The notes under the pieces are model-generated. The model searched no databases and was not told where the DNA came from. It saw nothing but the letters and a program-made list of their open reading frames with translations. From assembly GCF_032854445.1 (NCBI RefSeq), contig NC_088301.1, positions 35,637,187 to 35,701,186 on the forward strand: 64,000 nucleotides of DNA, written 5' to 3'. Shown here in pieces: positions 50,301-64,000 of the stretch. Position 1 is the stretch's first letter; every line of letters begins with the position of its first letter. Position numbers and translations under genes: made by a program. Source of the DNA: Liolophura sinensis (lineage: Eukaryota > Mollusca > Polyplacophora > Chitonida > Chitonidae).

Positions 50301-50675
50301 GACTACATTTTCTATACCTAACTCTACTGAAGCCATGATCCTAGGGGGTTTGTAATTTGCTACCATTTAAGCATTTACGTGAACAGTTAGAAAATGTCCC
50401 ATAACTTCGTGCAGGGAAATATTTCAGTTTGGATACAAACGATGGAACAATGAAAACTCATATTATCTGAACCGGGTTACCCTGCAAGTTCAAACAGCTT
50501 CCAAAGTGGACAGCGAAGCATTGCACCTCCGAGGCTATCCCACAGCGTTTGTAAGCTCCTAGATTCAGGTCCGATGTATGTTTCTGAATGGGAAAAGATC
50601 GACAGACCTACACAAATAAAAAGCGTAAGTGATAAAAACTTAGAATAAAACCCAGACTGAGATATACTGACAAAT
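47353..50675. other. Non-coding stretch
   Basis: About 3.3 kb with hardly any open frame above 60 codons on either strand and no recognised repeat or RNA gene. AT-rich throughout. Nothing supportable is seen. Confidence 0.5.
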
Positions 50676-50760
50676 TGCTGTATTTCACCGCTTACGTGTG
50701 ACCATGCATTTGCCGACCATCACGCTGTCGTCGCTGCTCCGTTTTACTTTCCATGCTGTA
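50676..50760 (+). repeat. Dispersed short repeat, copy 3 of 3
   Basis: Contains tgctgtatttcaccgcttac, gtgtgaccatgcatttgccg, accatcacgctgtcgtcgct and gctccgttttactttccatg, then ctgta. It shares about 85 bp with the copy at 21006 and the core with the copy at 20660, in the same orientation. Confidence 0.7.
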
Positions 50761-53700
50761 CATTTATATGAAGACGTATAACATTGTGAAGTATTTGGAA
50801 TGCCCCGAATTTCCTATATTGCATTGGGGTTGTTTCCTTTGCCTTACTACTCAATCATTTAAGGTATATTAAAATCGGCAATCAAAAGTTTCTGTTTAAC
50901 AAATATCAACCTATCCACAAATAGCAACTGTTGCTCAATGAGCATATATTAATTTTGACGTTTTAATGTCGTCCAATGCGAAATCTGAATGTTGCACACA
51001 GTGCAAAAATTTACTACTTTAGGTCAGAATAGATTTTTTTTCTTTTGTTTCATTTTTCTGGTTAATGGAACCATGGTGACTTTGGAAAAGTCGGTGACAA
51101 TCAGTTACCATCTGTGACGCACAAACGTGCACGCTGTTTGCTTGAAGACAGTAAGCCGTCAAAAAACTGACTCAAATGCTCGACGAATGCCATCGAGTGC
51201 TTCTTGTCACCAGGACCCTTCGAACAATGAAACATTCTATTTTCATTGCCAGTTTGAAAGCCAGGTTAGATATAATTTGCAGGCCGTTAAAACCCACACA
51301 ATTATACCACATAAGTATCGGTTCCCAAAGTTGTTGTTTGTCTGACATGGAAATTTACATATCATATAGGTCTCTTATGTCACTCCATCCGTTTTCCGTG
51401 GTAAACTCAAAGAAAGTAAAACCTATCATATATACATGTAGTTTAACATTATACATATTGATAACCTTTTCCAAAAAGGTTATACCATTGTTGTCGATTT
51501 AGTCATGGGTCAATTTTCCTTGTTGTTTTATTACACTTAACTGTCACTTTAATTTTTGTATTGTTGCGATTTCACGTGTTTTAAGTAACATCTTAGACTG
51601 GAGACATTTTAATCACTCGTCTCAAACAACCGTCTGGATACGCTATCTTTTGATATCGCCATGATCCTTTGCCTCCTCTGAGAGGTTAGGACGGGGTGGA
51701 TATTTGTCGAAAGCCATAAAGACCTTCTGTGGTTGTTACATCACGTTGAGGGGGATTTCGGGCCTGGGTTTTGACAGCGCACGATTACAGTTTGATACAA
51801 CATCCAGGGAAGCGGCACCGCCACATCACAGGGGGGATTGCCCGGTGTTGATCTAGTTCCAGTGTATGTGTAATTGCTACTTTTCCCTTCCTGATAATGA
51901 ACCGATGACTGACTCTGACACGACCAATTAGCCAGTAATCCCATCCCTTGTAGCAAAAACGTCCAGGCCAGGGATAACAAACCATCGACTGTGGCCCGCT
52001 CGGAGATCTTGCTCAGAAAGCCATTTCTATAATTCACTCGCTGAGGTCTGCATGTCCATTTGACATGTCTCTGGCATTAGCGGGGATTAAGTGCCATATC
52101 ATTTATCCCGAATACACTGCTGTTACCTTGTTGCTATTTCCGTGTTACTTTCTTTTTCTTCATAATAACAAACCTTGTTAGCGGGTAAGCGATATCCGTC
52201 CCATGTCCCATGCTGGCCTTAGAAATCAGACTGAAAGAGACGCCATCGAAAATAGTGTGTGACGGATACGGAAAGAGAGGGAAACAAAGCGGGATTGGAC
52301 TTAGTCCAAGATGGTTGCCATCGACAAACTCTCCAAGTCGAGAGCATTTACCCCACACTTAAATAAATATACAACGTCTACGAGTTAACTAAGTGCAAAT
52401 GAGCCGCGGGAATTTGACATGTCCGCTTCTGTGGGCAGCTGAGACAAGCCACCGTTGACATTTCCAAATGGATCCATCTTACGGTTCAGCCAGTTTTTTA
52501 CACCTACTAATAAACTATCATTTTCATAGATCTCGATACTTCCCTCCCGCCCATGAGTTCGCTGCCAATCTGTTGTAAATCTGACTTTTTTACGTCGATG
52601 GTTGCCAGTTGTGACTGGTACATCTGTTAGACTTGAACGCAACACAGGTCTGCTAAAACGCTACATTTCCAGGTTCTTTTGGGTTTAAACAAACAGAGAG
52701 GTATTTTGGCAGAACTTAATTATTCCCGGAGGGTCGATTTCTTAACAAAATGTGTGTATCTGAAGGCAAGCGGACGGGTGGGGTAAATGAGTCGACTCTA
52801 GCGAAGCCCTAGATTCACTGGAGAATCGGCTCCACGATGCTTCACTGGCTTACCCACACTAGACGGGCGGAGACGCAGGGACTGTATCTACTTATAATCC
52901 AGAGAAGAGTTGCTTGTTAAGATATTTGCACCGATTGGCAGCATCTTGTGAATCTTGATAGTCAAGAGGAATAGCCTGTGACCAGCTGATTGTTATTCTC
53001 AGCCGAGCTATATGCAGCGTGCAAGTCATTCCTTCCTCGGCCTAAAATATAACTGATGACAACCAGACGGATTGGGCACGTATCAACTACTCTTCAGGTC
53101 TTTCTATCAACCTCCCCAGTGGTTTTTTGTAAGGGTAATAAAGCTCGGAATGACAACACAGAGGGCGGGTTGGGACACAAAGAGGGAAAAGAGTTTTTGA
53201 AGGTTTACATTTAATGCAGTGCGCCGCCTCCTTGTTTAGTGCAGATACATTCTTGCACTTACTATAGCTGGCGACCCAAAACAAACGCAGGCCCTCGGGA
53301 AACAAGTCTGGTTCTCCTTGACTCAGTATGTTACATTGGGGTCAGGAAGGATCTGCCAATAGTGACCAGACACAGCCTCTTCTCACCACGGACACCCACG
53401 AGCTTTGGCTGCGACTGTGTTTGTATATCTAACTGAGCATTTTACACGATTACATTTTCCTTACAATTGGTATACTCCTCCCACTAGACTGGCATTGTTT
53501 TCTTAAGTCGTTCAAGACTGTGGCCCGGCCAGTGGACACCGCTGGTGATTGGGTCACCCGCGAGCCGAAGATGGTGGGTTTCCGACGTCATGGCATGTGT
53601 CCCTTCCTGGAAGAACATCGCAAAACTCATGGTTTTGTTAACCTTCAACACTTACAAAAATCCCACGGGCCACATTGAGCAAATTATTTGCAAGCGTAGT

Positions 53701-56086
53701 TTTAATTGTCTTTTTCATCGTTTATGCTTTTGCATTTTGTGTAAACGTCTGGAGAGATTGTTATTCATATTATTGGGTTGAAATGTGAGTAGAAACCCGA
53801 TGACTGGCTCTCTAACCTTGGATATTGGGGAAGCTCATGGAACGTCACACTTTACAGAGGCTTCCTATCCTTGTTTCACTTTGCTTGTGAAGTTCAAATA
53901 CAACTTTCTTCTAAATAACGCATTAGAACGACGTGACTGTCCATATGTTAGAAAACTATGCGTTTGGCAATTCTTTCTCTTTAGACAGACGTTTCGGACA
54001 TATGATCCTGTATGTGGTATTCTCATGTTCACCCGCACTAGGGAACATATAACAGTAAAGCTTCAAACCTGAGCGAGATCGGAAATTTTGGCCACCTTAC
54101 TCTTGAGACCAGGGAATGCTCTCTGGAGAGCAAAATGGGTTTTTGGTCAAAGGTGCAGCGTTACTTAAAATTCAAAGCGTTACCTTTAAGTGATGCGGGC
54201 GATACTGTAATTCCGAGGTGCCTGATGGAACATAGCTATTGTGAATGTCTGCAAGTATCTGCCGGTTGGGATACCGGTATCTGATTTCGCGCTCATCCGC
54301 TGTGTTATTTACCTTCCCAAATTGAAGTTTGTGCTAGCAGCTGGGTTCCACGCCTGCCGCCTCCTCTCCGCTCTCCGCGGAGACTAGTCACCAAACAAAG
54401 ACCCGCATTTACTCGACTAAAGTTAATAAAACCTAATAACGTGCGGGGTTTTGCTGGACTCTGACGTTGTTGCAACATACACACTGTGCGATTACTGTCT
54501 CTAGTTGGCCCACAATGATCGGTAATTGAGCAACTTTGTAATCAGACAAGAACATATCTTTTGTGATCTTTTGTCATCGACACACCCCGCTTTTGTGTAC
54601 TCTTGACTAGCGAAAGCATTTGGGTAGCGTTTAATTGGGAATACATAACACGCTTGGCCCAGATGCTTTGCCCACTCTAGAATTACAAGCAAGACCCCGC
54701 AGACACCAGTATTTATTGAAACTGCACATTGTGAGAAGGATGAAGTTATAAGGATTACCTGTCCAACAGTGTCTCCTGTGACAAAGAAACAGGCTATCGT
54801 CCTGACGGGGATGGGGTGGGAGGGTGGTGGGGGGGATGAATGATAGGTATTGGGTGGCCAGACCTCGTGCGATAACGAACTCGGTGAATGGCAAAACTAT
54901 TGACAGAAATGGAATATGTGACAGTAGTACATTGATGTTTGGCTACAGCCTACTGCTTCGATTCCGACTATCCAAGGTGCGTGTTTATGCACCCTTTCTA
55001 GACACGTTTCAAGCTATACAAAGTAACAAAGTTGACAGTTATCCCTCGCCAAAGAGACTCAGACAAATACACATCGATTCCGAGAAAATAAAAGAGAAGA
55101 ATCGCAGAAACCCATCGCACTTGTGCGTCAGAGTTCGTTTTTAACTGCGTGACAAAAAATGGCATGAAGATGATATGATGGACTAATCTAAAACCTTCAG
55201 GTCAGGTGATGTTTGAGTATGTTTTCCAGCCTTGAATTATTCCATCAGTATTATTGTTCGCTGAGTTACTGATGGCTCTAGAAATCTAAGGTTATGTGCA
55301 AGGAATTATTTTAAGCAATTTAGCAAATATTCCTAACACAAAGAATGCATTTAATAGTTAAATATTTTACGAGCACATATCAACACATACAACAAACATA
55401 AGGAAATACTAAATGCATTGTACTAGATGCTTAATTACTAACTCTTGGGTGGAGGAGGTTATTTTAGCACTACAGTTAAATATCTTCCCAAGTATTTCAT
55501 ACTTTTGAACTGACGACTGGTGAACATTTATTAAACATATATACGTGTGTAACGAGTTCCTCATTAGAAATTCCGATGGTCTTATTCCTCTTTCAAACTA
55601 TTACAAACATTTATTAACCAAATTATTTAGAAACCTAGAACATGTACCTTGCCAAAAAGTTAAGCGTAGCAAGGCTTGTACTACTTGTGTGCATGATGAA
55701 TTTATTGTTACAAGCAACTTTACTAAAGGACGTTTCACTGGTGTCAGCAGCACACACGGTTTCGGATAACTAAGACCTCCAGCGAGTGAGCCCTAAGGCT
55801 CCGGATTGTTCTAAGTACTGAAGCCGGGTAACTGTTTCACCATCGATTGCTTCCAGCTGCCGCGCCATCCACAATGTTTGTGTATCATGTTGAAACAAAG
55901 GGAACATAATGTTTCTTAGATGACAGTTGAACTCATAGCAGGTCGAGAGGTGTATTGGTACCCAATTGTCTCCCCCGGGGCGTGAGCTATTGTCAGAATA
56001 CAACGCCATCCTGTAGGGTGCACCCCAGAGCCTATAACTGGCAGGTAACCTTCAACCTATACACACAAGTGTTAAGTTTTTCTTAC

Positions 56087-56090
<4 letters not shown>
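50761..56090. other. Non-coding stretch with GC-richer patches
   Basis: No gene is identified. Between about 51650 and 54500 the base composition is noticeably less AT-rich than the surroundings, and several stop-free stretches appear (for example 51741-52037 and 52385-52645 on minus), none with a recognisable domain. A G-rich quadruplex-type tract lies at 54807-54835. These patches could be conserved regulatory DNA, but the sequence alone cannot show that. Confidence 0.35.
54807..54835 (+). other. G-rich tract with G-quadruplex pattern
   Basis: Sequence ggggatggggtgggagggtg continues into gtggggggg: at least five GGG blocks with loops of one or two bases. Isolated in non-coding DNA; no adjacent gene is seen. 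Confidence 0.7.

Positions 56091-56148
<58 letters not shown>
56091..56148. repeat. (TA)n microsatellite
   Basis: About 58 bp of uninterrupted TA dinucleotides. The open frame running through it encodes only Tyr-Ile repeats and is not a gene. Confidence 0.98.
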
Positions 56149-56151
<3 letters not shown>

Positions 56152-59100
56152 TTTCAACCAATCTAATCCACATCTATTATAAATTCCAAGCAGAATTTTT
56201 TATGACTGTTGAAAAATAATTTCTGTTATCATTGCTACATTGCTAGGAGATAATTTTTTAACATTACCGATGTTTCTTTATCACAAAAACTTTGAAAAAG
56301 CACTCTAGGGATTGGATTGACGTGATCTGTTTCAGCAGATGCAGTATAATTGCAGCTGCTTGATTGCTATAAAGTAGACACGAGCAATAAACATATGGTT
56401 GAAGATTGGTGAAGTCGTTCGTGAATATTCCACCAGCTTGTTAGCTTCTAGGATTGCTCTGTTGCACAGACTAATCGTTCTAAATCGACACATGCATTTT
56501 TGACACTTATCATCCAATGGTGGCAAAGAAATGTGACAACTTTTTGGGTCGGAAAGAAGTCATACAGTTGGCATTAAAATTTTGAAAACCACGAAAATTT
56601 ACTCAAAAAACACAAATACAAGTATATACACTCACTTTTATGTTTCTTTATCAGGGTAGACGCAAATGTTGAATATAAAGGCTTACAACACAATTTAGCT
56701 GACCTCTGTCAGTATTTCATTATCCCAGATATCGACGAAAACTTATCGTTTTTCAAAACCTATATGTTTTGCGTGTGGTTAAGGGAGAAAACCTGTTGTC
56801 CACAATAAAAGCGATGTTGAATAGAATCTATGTGGTAGAGCTGGATGTCTCAGTGGGGCCGAATTCCAAGGCCAGGCCGGCTGGGACAGCACCGAGCCCC
56901 CGGCCAGTAAACCCGGTCCTCTCACCCGAGGCCCAAACAAGAACCACACTTGCGCTTGGGAGGTATGACGGAGTTTGAAACATTGTAGACTCGAGAAAAC
57001 TAAGTCAGAGATTTTGTACAATGGGAAACTGTCTTCCATGAGAAGAATTGACACATTCCAGATTTGAACATTTTAACGATGACAGATTTTTCAGTGGCTA
57101 TTATCGTTGTTTCGCACCAGTTTAAAGTTCCGTCTGTATTTGCCTTTAAATATAGTTACACACAGCTGCCCGGGCGGTGGACCTTTTCGTGAGATACAAA
57201 CATGTGTGAGAAATATGGTGTGCAGTTTTGCTACAGTGTATCCAGACGGCATGAAACTCCTGTGGTGGAGTGGGTAGGGTTGTGGTTATACAAAATAATA
57301 AGTTAAGCTGGAACGCCCTTGTAAATAAATAGGTATAACATGTTCCATATACCTGAATGACCATATACCACGGCCTTAACAATTTTACAACTGTTACGAC
57401 CAATACACAAATTTGCTTCTTAAATGTTATTATATTAAAAAGGCATGGCTCGAGATTAAGTCAAATGAAAATGTCTTTACAATGTTAAGGCTTGTCAAAC
57501 AATTACTGTTACTGGTGCTGAACTACTCGGCTGTTACTGCCTGATGTTCTTGGGAAGTGCAGATGTTTGTTCCTCTGTGTGGGCAGATGTTGCTATCATA
57601 GGCCTATGCATCCGGGAAAAAAGCTTTGCAACTGATATCGACGAAAGGAGATAGCTCTTTCCAGCGCATTAATATGTGCTCCAACTTCAGCACAAGCTAA
57701 CTTCCTAACTTACAATCTAGATTAAACGCGTCGCGTTCAGATGGTATAGCTGGTGTACACGTATATAACGGACAATGAAAAGACGTAAATAGCTTTAATT
57801 TTCTTTGCAGGTTGCTGCCATGCTATTTACTAGGAGTCAGATTCATCGTCGTCCATAATTTTGGTACGAGGCCAAAATGACGTTTAGGCTGTATCCAGCG
57901 ATAAGAGGAAATTGGTTATTAATCTGCAATTTGCGCTTTAAATCCTTTTGAATAACTTCATCTAGGATTTAAGTACAATATTAACATTCAGGCCTATATC
58001 TGGTATATGCCACACTAAAAATTCGGCCGTAAAATCGAGTCGCAGTACATTGGTACTAACTTTCTTGCTTTGGGTTAAGCATTGGAAAGTCAAAATACAA
58101 ACCAGAGCTCTTCTTTCAATAATTGTTTAAAAGTCAGACGTGTTGGATTTAATAGCCGGACGTTATTTTAAAAGCAATCCTGGATTTAAGAAATGTCACT
58201 TTTCCATCCGACCAAAAATCTGTTCACTATCAAACAAATTTGATTCCAAAGGCAGTGACCACAAAACTACAGTTTCGATGCTGTAAATCCATTTCAGAAT
58301 CTGAAGCCGGTCATTATATACACGGCTTTGATGTAGAATAACCTTAACAGTAGATTGTGAAGAGGTTACAGCACCAATTGATATCACATCTACACGATGG
58401 TGCACATAAAGTTTGTAATTCAGAAACTCACCTCTACCATTTTCAGAAGTATATCGGCATGTGGACTTTAGAGACAAAAGCACAATGACACGATTTAGCG
58501 AGTTACCATGCACTATGCACATCCGTGTAGATACATGCGAGTTTAGCAATGTAAAGACGATCATTTGATTGATTGATTCCGTTCTTTAAAATTATAACTT
58601 TGTATGTTTTATATAATTCGATTTGTCTGAAATGTATGTTTGCTAACAATATATTATCGTAGTTTATTTATTATTTTCAACACTCCATTTAAAAAAATCT
58701 TTTAAATGTTCCCTTAGGTATATATGCTATGAGGTTAGAAATCATGATATATGTATATGTGCAAATAAATATGTTCCTTGCAATGAGCGGCCTTTGAGGT
58801 TTTGTTTGTAATTCTTCATACACTAAAACTTGGTCCTTGCTTGAGCTTCTGTTTCACAGTTTATTAATAGAAGACTTAATGAACTTTCAACATTGTTTAT
58901 AAGGCTACATGAGACCACGATCGTGATCCCGTAACGCGATACTTCCCATTAAACATATAAATAATTAATTCTTACCAGAGCGAACTGTGTGATCTTAATA
59001 ACTATTTATGTCGATAGATAGTATGAAGAGGCTATAATGGCATTGATTTGACTAAATATTTCATCTATATCAAGAGAATAATTGTTTAAGAGTTGAAACT

Positions 59101-62100
59101 TTAGACGATTGTCTGATAAGACAAGACGTTGTAGTTGTGTGTACATGCACGTGGTCTGACCACATTCAATACATGGATCGTGTTTTGTACCATGCAGAGC
59201 ATAGGTTATCTTGTCATTTATAAAAAAAATTGTGTTCGTCTATAAAGCCTACGGGAATATTTATTTTCGCAAAACCTTTCGCTTTACAAAGACGCTCACA
59301 AATATGCTCAATAGGTTTTGAATGTATCAAATTTTCGTGTCAAAGTGGATACTACTTTATTCATTCAAGGCATAATGTAACATTTTACATTACATATGAA
59401 GTATTTCCTTCAGTAAAGCAGACCAGTCGTATATACTTTACTCTTAGATCGAAAATCATTAAAACAGTAAAGCCGATGTCCTAAAACAAAAAATTCATCA
59501 TCTGACTAGATTGAAATTCAAGTCTAGCCTTTCGACTTAAATCAGGCCAGGAGAAATAGGGCAACCCCGGCACGAATTTTATGAACAATCTGTCGTTTTC
59601 TCTGCCCCATGTAGAAAAATTGTCTCAGCTGAAGGTATACTCAACAAACTGTTGCATGTTAATTCAATTACAGCTCCCCCCCCTAAAAAAAAACACAGCA
59701 AAAATGACATTTAGCTAAAGGGGTATTCAACAATCTGTTTCATTTGTACTATAATGTCCGCTTCATGAGGCTATCCACAGTATACCTCTGCTATACCACA
59801 ATGTCAATGCATTAACTCTCTCTGCCCGCCAGAAGTTCCACAGATCTGTTTGTCTCATGAAATGCACACCAGCCTTACAACTTGTTTGTGTGTACGGCAA
59901 CATGTTGAGTTGTCTAACTTGCCATAGGTAATATCCTAAGCGCTATAGACATCATCCGTTCATATATGTCATTGATATGTCTCTACCATGAACTTAGTAT
60001 TGACAAAACAAATGTCCGCTATAGAATTGCAATAGATTTCTCACGCCGAAGCTTTAAATTTAACCACCCACATGGCAGTATAACGTCCTTTGAAAAGTGC
60101 GATGGGCGATCGTATCGTGGGTGGTACGATTTGAAGAGGTGACGATGGTTTTGAGATTTGTGCCCAGAATCTGGTCTAACAAGCCTCTTGTCCTTATCTC
60201 TAGGTACTTCAAGAGGACAATATTTGGTACGTTTTGTCAATCATTGACATCGACATTCTTAACATAAAATAGTTGTTTTTGCATGCACTGGAAGATGAAA
60301 AGTAAGATAAACCTTCATGCCCATGGTCTACTGTTTCAGACTGTTGTAAGAAATTGAGAAACCAGACCAACAGAATGATGTATTTATGTTGTAGATATGT
60401 TTCATGAAAAATGAAAAGGTTGTTTAAAAGTTTAAAATACGTTTTTATATATTTTTGTTTCTGTTTTATAATTTTCTGAATTTATGATTTTTTCCATAGC
60501 ATTTGTACAGTTTCTTAACATAATTAATAATATTGAGTTGTGCTGAGATTGTTTGAAGGTCCATTCGTTGATTCCGAATTAGCTAGATCTTCTTCAGTTT
60601 TGTTCAAAGCGCATTTTTACAATACGAGTGTTTTTCTCAACAATTGTATATTTGCTTGCCATCAGTTCATATGGATGCATAGTGACTATGCCATCACGTT
60701 TTCTCGATAATCTTTATTTACTAATACGTCTTTATGTAAAGATGCACGTAACAAGAAACTGTTCGCGTTTCATTAGATAATCATTAGGGCTTTTCGTAAA
60801 GAATTTCTCACTTTCAACTAGCCATCATACTGTACTAACGTCGTTGAGGTATACTACATGCTCAATTGGGTCGTCACTTAAAAATGTAAAAAATGCATGG
60901 TGTTTCACCACTCAACCAATGGGGTATAGGTGGGTAAATAACATGATAGGTTTAAGTACAATAATAAGCTCATTATTCTTGCACTAAATGTTATTTTAGA
61001 ATGGTAAAAACTAACCACTTCCTTCGTGTAATAATTCATTTTCAGTATCACAATCATATACAACTGAAAAATGATACAAACTTATATAAACGAAAAAATG
61101 TTATACATGTAGTTAGCGATACTAATAGCTTTACTGTTTGTCTATTTAACAGAGGTTATTTTTGAAATATACAAATATAAATTACAAATCAAGTAAGGTA
61201 TGTATGGCAGATGTGAATGATTTTAATCCTTGTATGCATGACTCATTTCTTTGAAGTTTGCCGCGGCTTGGAATAACAAGAACTATACATTAACGCCAGA
61301 TAGATAGGTAAATAGAAAGTGTCATCTGAAGGCTATCGATCATTTAAAACATGATTTTATTCTTCCTAAAATCTCCTTCAAGTAACGCTAGGCACAAGGT
61401 GCAAGATGTCAGTCAAGGTAGAACAACCTCCCATGCACGCTGACATTTGGAAACAACGCTTAGATCTTACCGATATACACCTATTTAGACAAAAGTTGTG
61501 CCTTACATTACAAATATTGCTAAACCTTAAAAAAGGCGATCAACCTGACAAGTGATACAGTTTACACAAATGGTACTTTTCATCTGTTTTCGTTTAAATG
61601 ATTTCCTTTCTTCCTTAGTTCCTCAGATATTTTGTCAAATATTGATTCAGGTATAATTCATAGATGCAAGTTGATTTAGAACGTCCCTTTAAGACAGTGA
61701 ACTTAAGTATGGGCGATGAATTCAATACTGTGTGTCTGCTATGCATGCTTAGATAGCCCCCGTGGAATTGAAAAGCTTTACAGTGGTCATTAGGTATAAT
61801 AATAACGTTTGTTTCAATGTTTCATGAAAGTGAAACGGAGACAAATTTGTGTCTCATGCACTGAGTAATTTTTGAAACTTGTAAAATATTGGTATATTCT
61901 TCAATATGGCATAAAGGAAATAAATAAATAAGTAAATAATATTTTTGTTCATGTGTGATATTTTATTCACGTATTCCAGTGTACTTGAAGCAAATTGTGC
62001 GAGTGCACACATAATGATCTTTATACTAAAAGTTCACTATAGAGCTTAGGTTCAAATTTTGTGATTTTGTTAACAGGAAAATTGTTAAAAATCTATCCAT

Positions 62101-64000
62101 GATTTACATTAATGAATGTGTATCAAAATTTCTATTGCATACAATAAATTATGTAGATTTGCAAATTAGCTTGAACAGTTTTGTGCATGGAAACGTCTTG
62201 TGTGTTCAGAAATTAACACAGACTCTTGACCCAGAAATATATACATATATATGATTAGTTAAAACGAATATTGTTCATCCGAAATCCCAAGTGGCCGCTG
62301 AAGCAGAAATATCCCTGCAATGCTGTTAATGATCCCTCTACTGTGATGGGGGCGGCGAAACAAGTACCCCCAATGCGGCTGTGCAAGCGTATGTTCCCGA
62401 CTTCTTGCATATCCCAGTGGTACTGCTTTCCTTGCTCCCGGAACCTATAGGGAGGCGTAAAAAAATAAAATACAAGATAAGACCAGGTGTAACATAAGGA
62501 CTAAATATTATCACAACAGTATATGCCGACACATCAAAGTTGTAAACAGCTTTATATTCTTTATTGATGAAACTATGTGTTGCATTCGCCTTGCTTGGCA
62601 ATACCGCCGGATACTTAGATAGTATGGCCATAGAAGAAGCTTGTCCTGGGATAAAGAAAACAAATACAGAACTCTTTTGATGTCACTCGAAAGCCACAAG
62701 AAGCCGAGAAAAGAGTGAAAATCTGCAGTTGATTTTTGCACCTCGTATCGTCTTCATCCGACAGATGGCGCCCACCACTCTCCCTGGCCTTTCACCTTTT
62801 CCCGGCTCGCCTCTGGGGTGAGAACTTTGCACGGTGGGTAGGTAACAACAGGCCTCCTTTCTCATCGAATAGTATCTTAATTCTTGTCTGACGCTGGAAC
62901 CCAATATGACGAGCTGGAGAATAGCCGTGCTAAATTGTGGCAAATAGCTTTATATTGTGGAAACCTCATTCGCCGGATTGTCCAAATAGTTCCCAAGAGT
63001 CAGCTCATCGTCTAAGTGTTTCTCCACACTACGGGCCACTGGGTGTTTTCAGTTACCTACATATCTACTCGCACCACCCATTCCATGCCTTACTCCAACC
63101 TGCATTCTTTTCGTAATAGGTGACACTTACTTCTCCCAGTTTTGTAGTGTTAAGATAAAGATTCCCTCCTCTTATAACTACAGTTGGCTTTGTGTTGACG
63201 TCATTATGATTCCTTTAACAATTTCCTTTAGACCCTAAACAAAATATTTATGAGCAAAAAGTACCACTTAAAGCTGAATAAAACTTGTACTAGAGTATAC
63301 GCTATAGTATTCTTAATTCAGAGCATCTTAAGCACAAATCCTGAAAGTATTCTCAAAGAATATGTGCTAAACTATCTATGTTTGTGAAACAAAAGCGCTT
63401 TTTACTTAAATTATAAAAAAAAGCTGAAGTCAAATCATACAACGTGTTAACAAATGTATATTTGCTGTCTATACTATATTAGCTAATATTTTGTAATGTG
63501 TTGCCTTCTTAAATTTACAGTCGCATTTCTTTGATCAAGACTGTTGGATGAATAAAACGTTTTTGATTAAAAACAAATGGTTATGCATATAGCATAACAA
63601 TTAACTTTATAACTTTACTTATTAAAGAGGAAATATTAGAACAAAGTCATATTTGCATCCATTTTTCACTTATGGAAAGTACTCCCTCATACTTATATAG
63701 AGCACACGTTCCCGATCAATCCAGGCCCAAATCCAGCTGTATATTGTTCAATCCAGTGTTAGTTTAGATTTACCATGCTGTTTGTCTTATACGACAATTG
63801 TCACGTACAATTAGGCACGGACAGATACCACTCTGGTTTGAGTACAAATATTCGTTAATTGCAAAGGTACTCCATTTAAGTACTGAATGCTCTACGCATA
63901 TTAAAAGGGTTTGAATATAAACCATGCAGTTTAAAGTTAATGCTGCTGCTTTGTCCCACATTGGAATGACTTTGTGGGAAGACTGCACAGCTGTGTACAT
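56149..64000. other. Non-coding stretch to the window end
   Basis: No recognisable gene. A GC-richer patch at about 56830-56960 and another at about 62740-62850 break the AT-rich background; the latter includes a CTCF-like CCGACAGATGGCGCC at 62758-62772. On minus, an acceptor-like cctccctatag followed by an open frame of about 60 codons (roughly 62440-62250) could be a terminal exon of an unknown transcript but matches nothing I know. Confidence 0.35.

Overview
The window is eukaryotic nuclear DNA, most likely from a mollusc or another lophotrochozoan. It is AT-rich, has introns with GT-AG borders, carries many TA/TG microsatellites, and holds scattered copies of a tRNA-derived SINE whose 3' end (a stretch like 'ttgagtacggcgtaaaacacc' followed by 'aatcaaataaata') is familiar from mollusc genomes. 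I see no prokaryotic operon, CRISPR array, tRNA/rRNA gene or intact autonomous transposon.

Three protein-coding genes can be rebuilt exon by exon, and in each the reading frame closes across every splice junction. (1) PSMB2, the beta-4 subunit of the 20S proteasome, lies on + at 373-7198 in six exons (198 aa); its third intron starts with GC instead of GT. (2) CIMIP2C (FAM166C), a ciliary microtubule inner protein, lies on - at 14458-9521 in four exons (203 aa), convergent with PSMB2. A TATA-like box and RFX/X-box-like motifs lie upstream of it, as expected for a cilium gene. (3) A DMRT3/dmrt93B-type transcription factor lies on + at 23543-35698 in two exons (400 aa). It has an N-terminal DM zinc-binding domain and a DMA domain, separated by an intron of about 11 kb.

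Layout: 1-7.2 kb PSMB2 with SINE pieces in intron 1; 7.2-9.5 kb convergent 3' flanks with a SINE cluster; 9.5-14.5 kb CIMIP2C, whose large last intron carries two independent recent tandem duplications; 14.5-23 kb intergenic, with a full SINE and a GC-richer island near 20 kb; 23.3-35.7 kb the DMRT gene; 35.7-64 kb about 28 kb with no recognisable coding gene. That last part holds a minisatellite of dyad-symmetric 24-bp units, a long inverted repeat around a TA tract, another TA tract, two G-quadruplex-type tracts and GC-richer patches that could be regulatory DNA of the developmental gene.

The three genes have unrelated jobs: protein turnover, axonemal structure, and neural or sexual patterning. 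They are neighbours rather than a pathway. I did not find a convincing new multi-gene system. The most interesting items are the regulatory and repeat structures listed in the findings.
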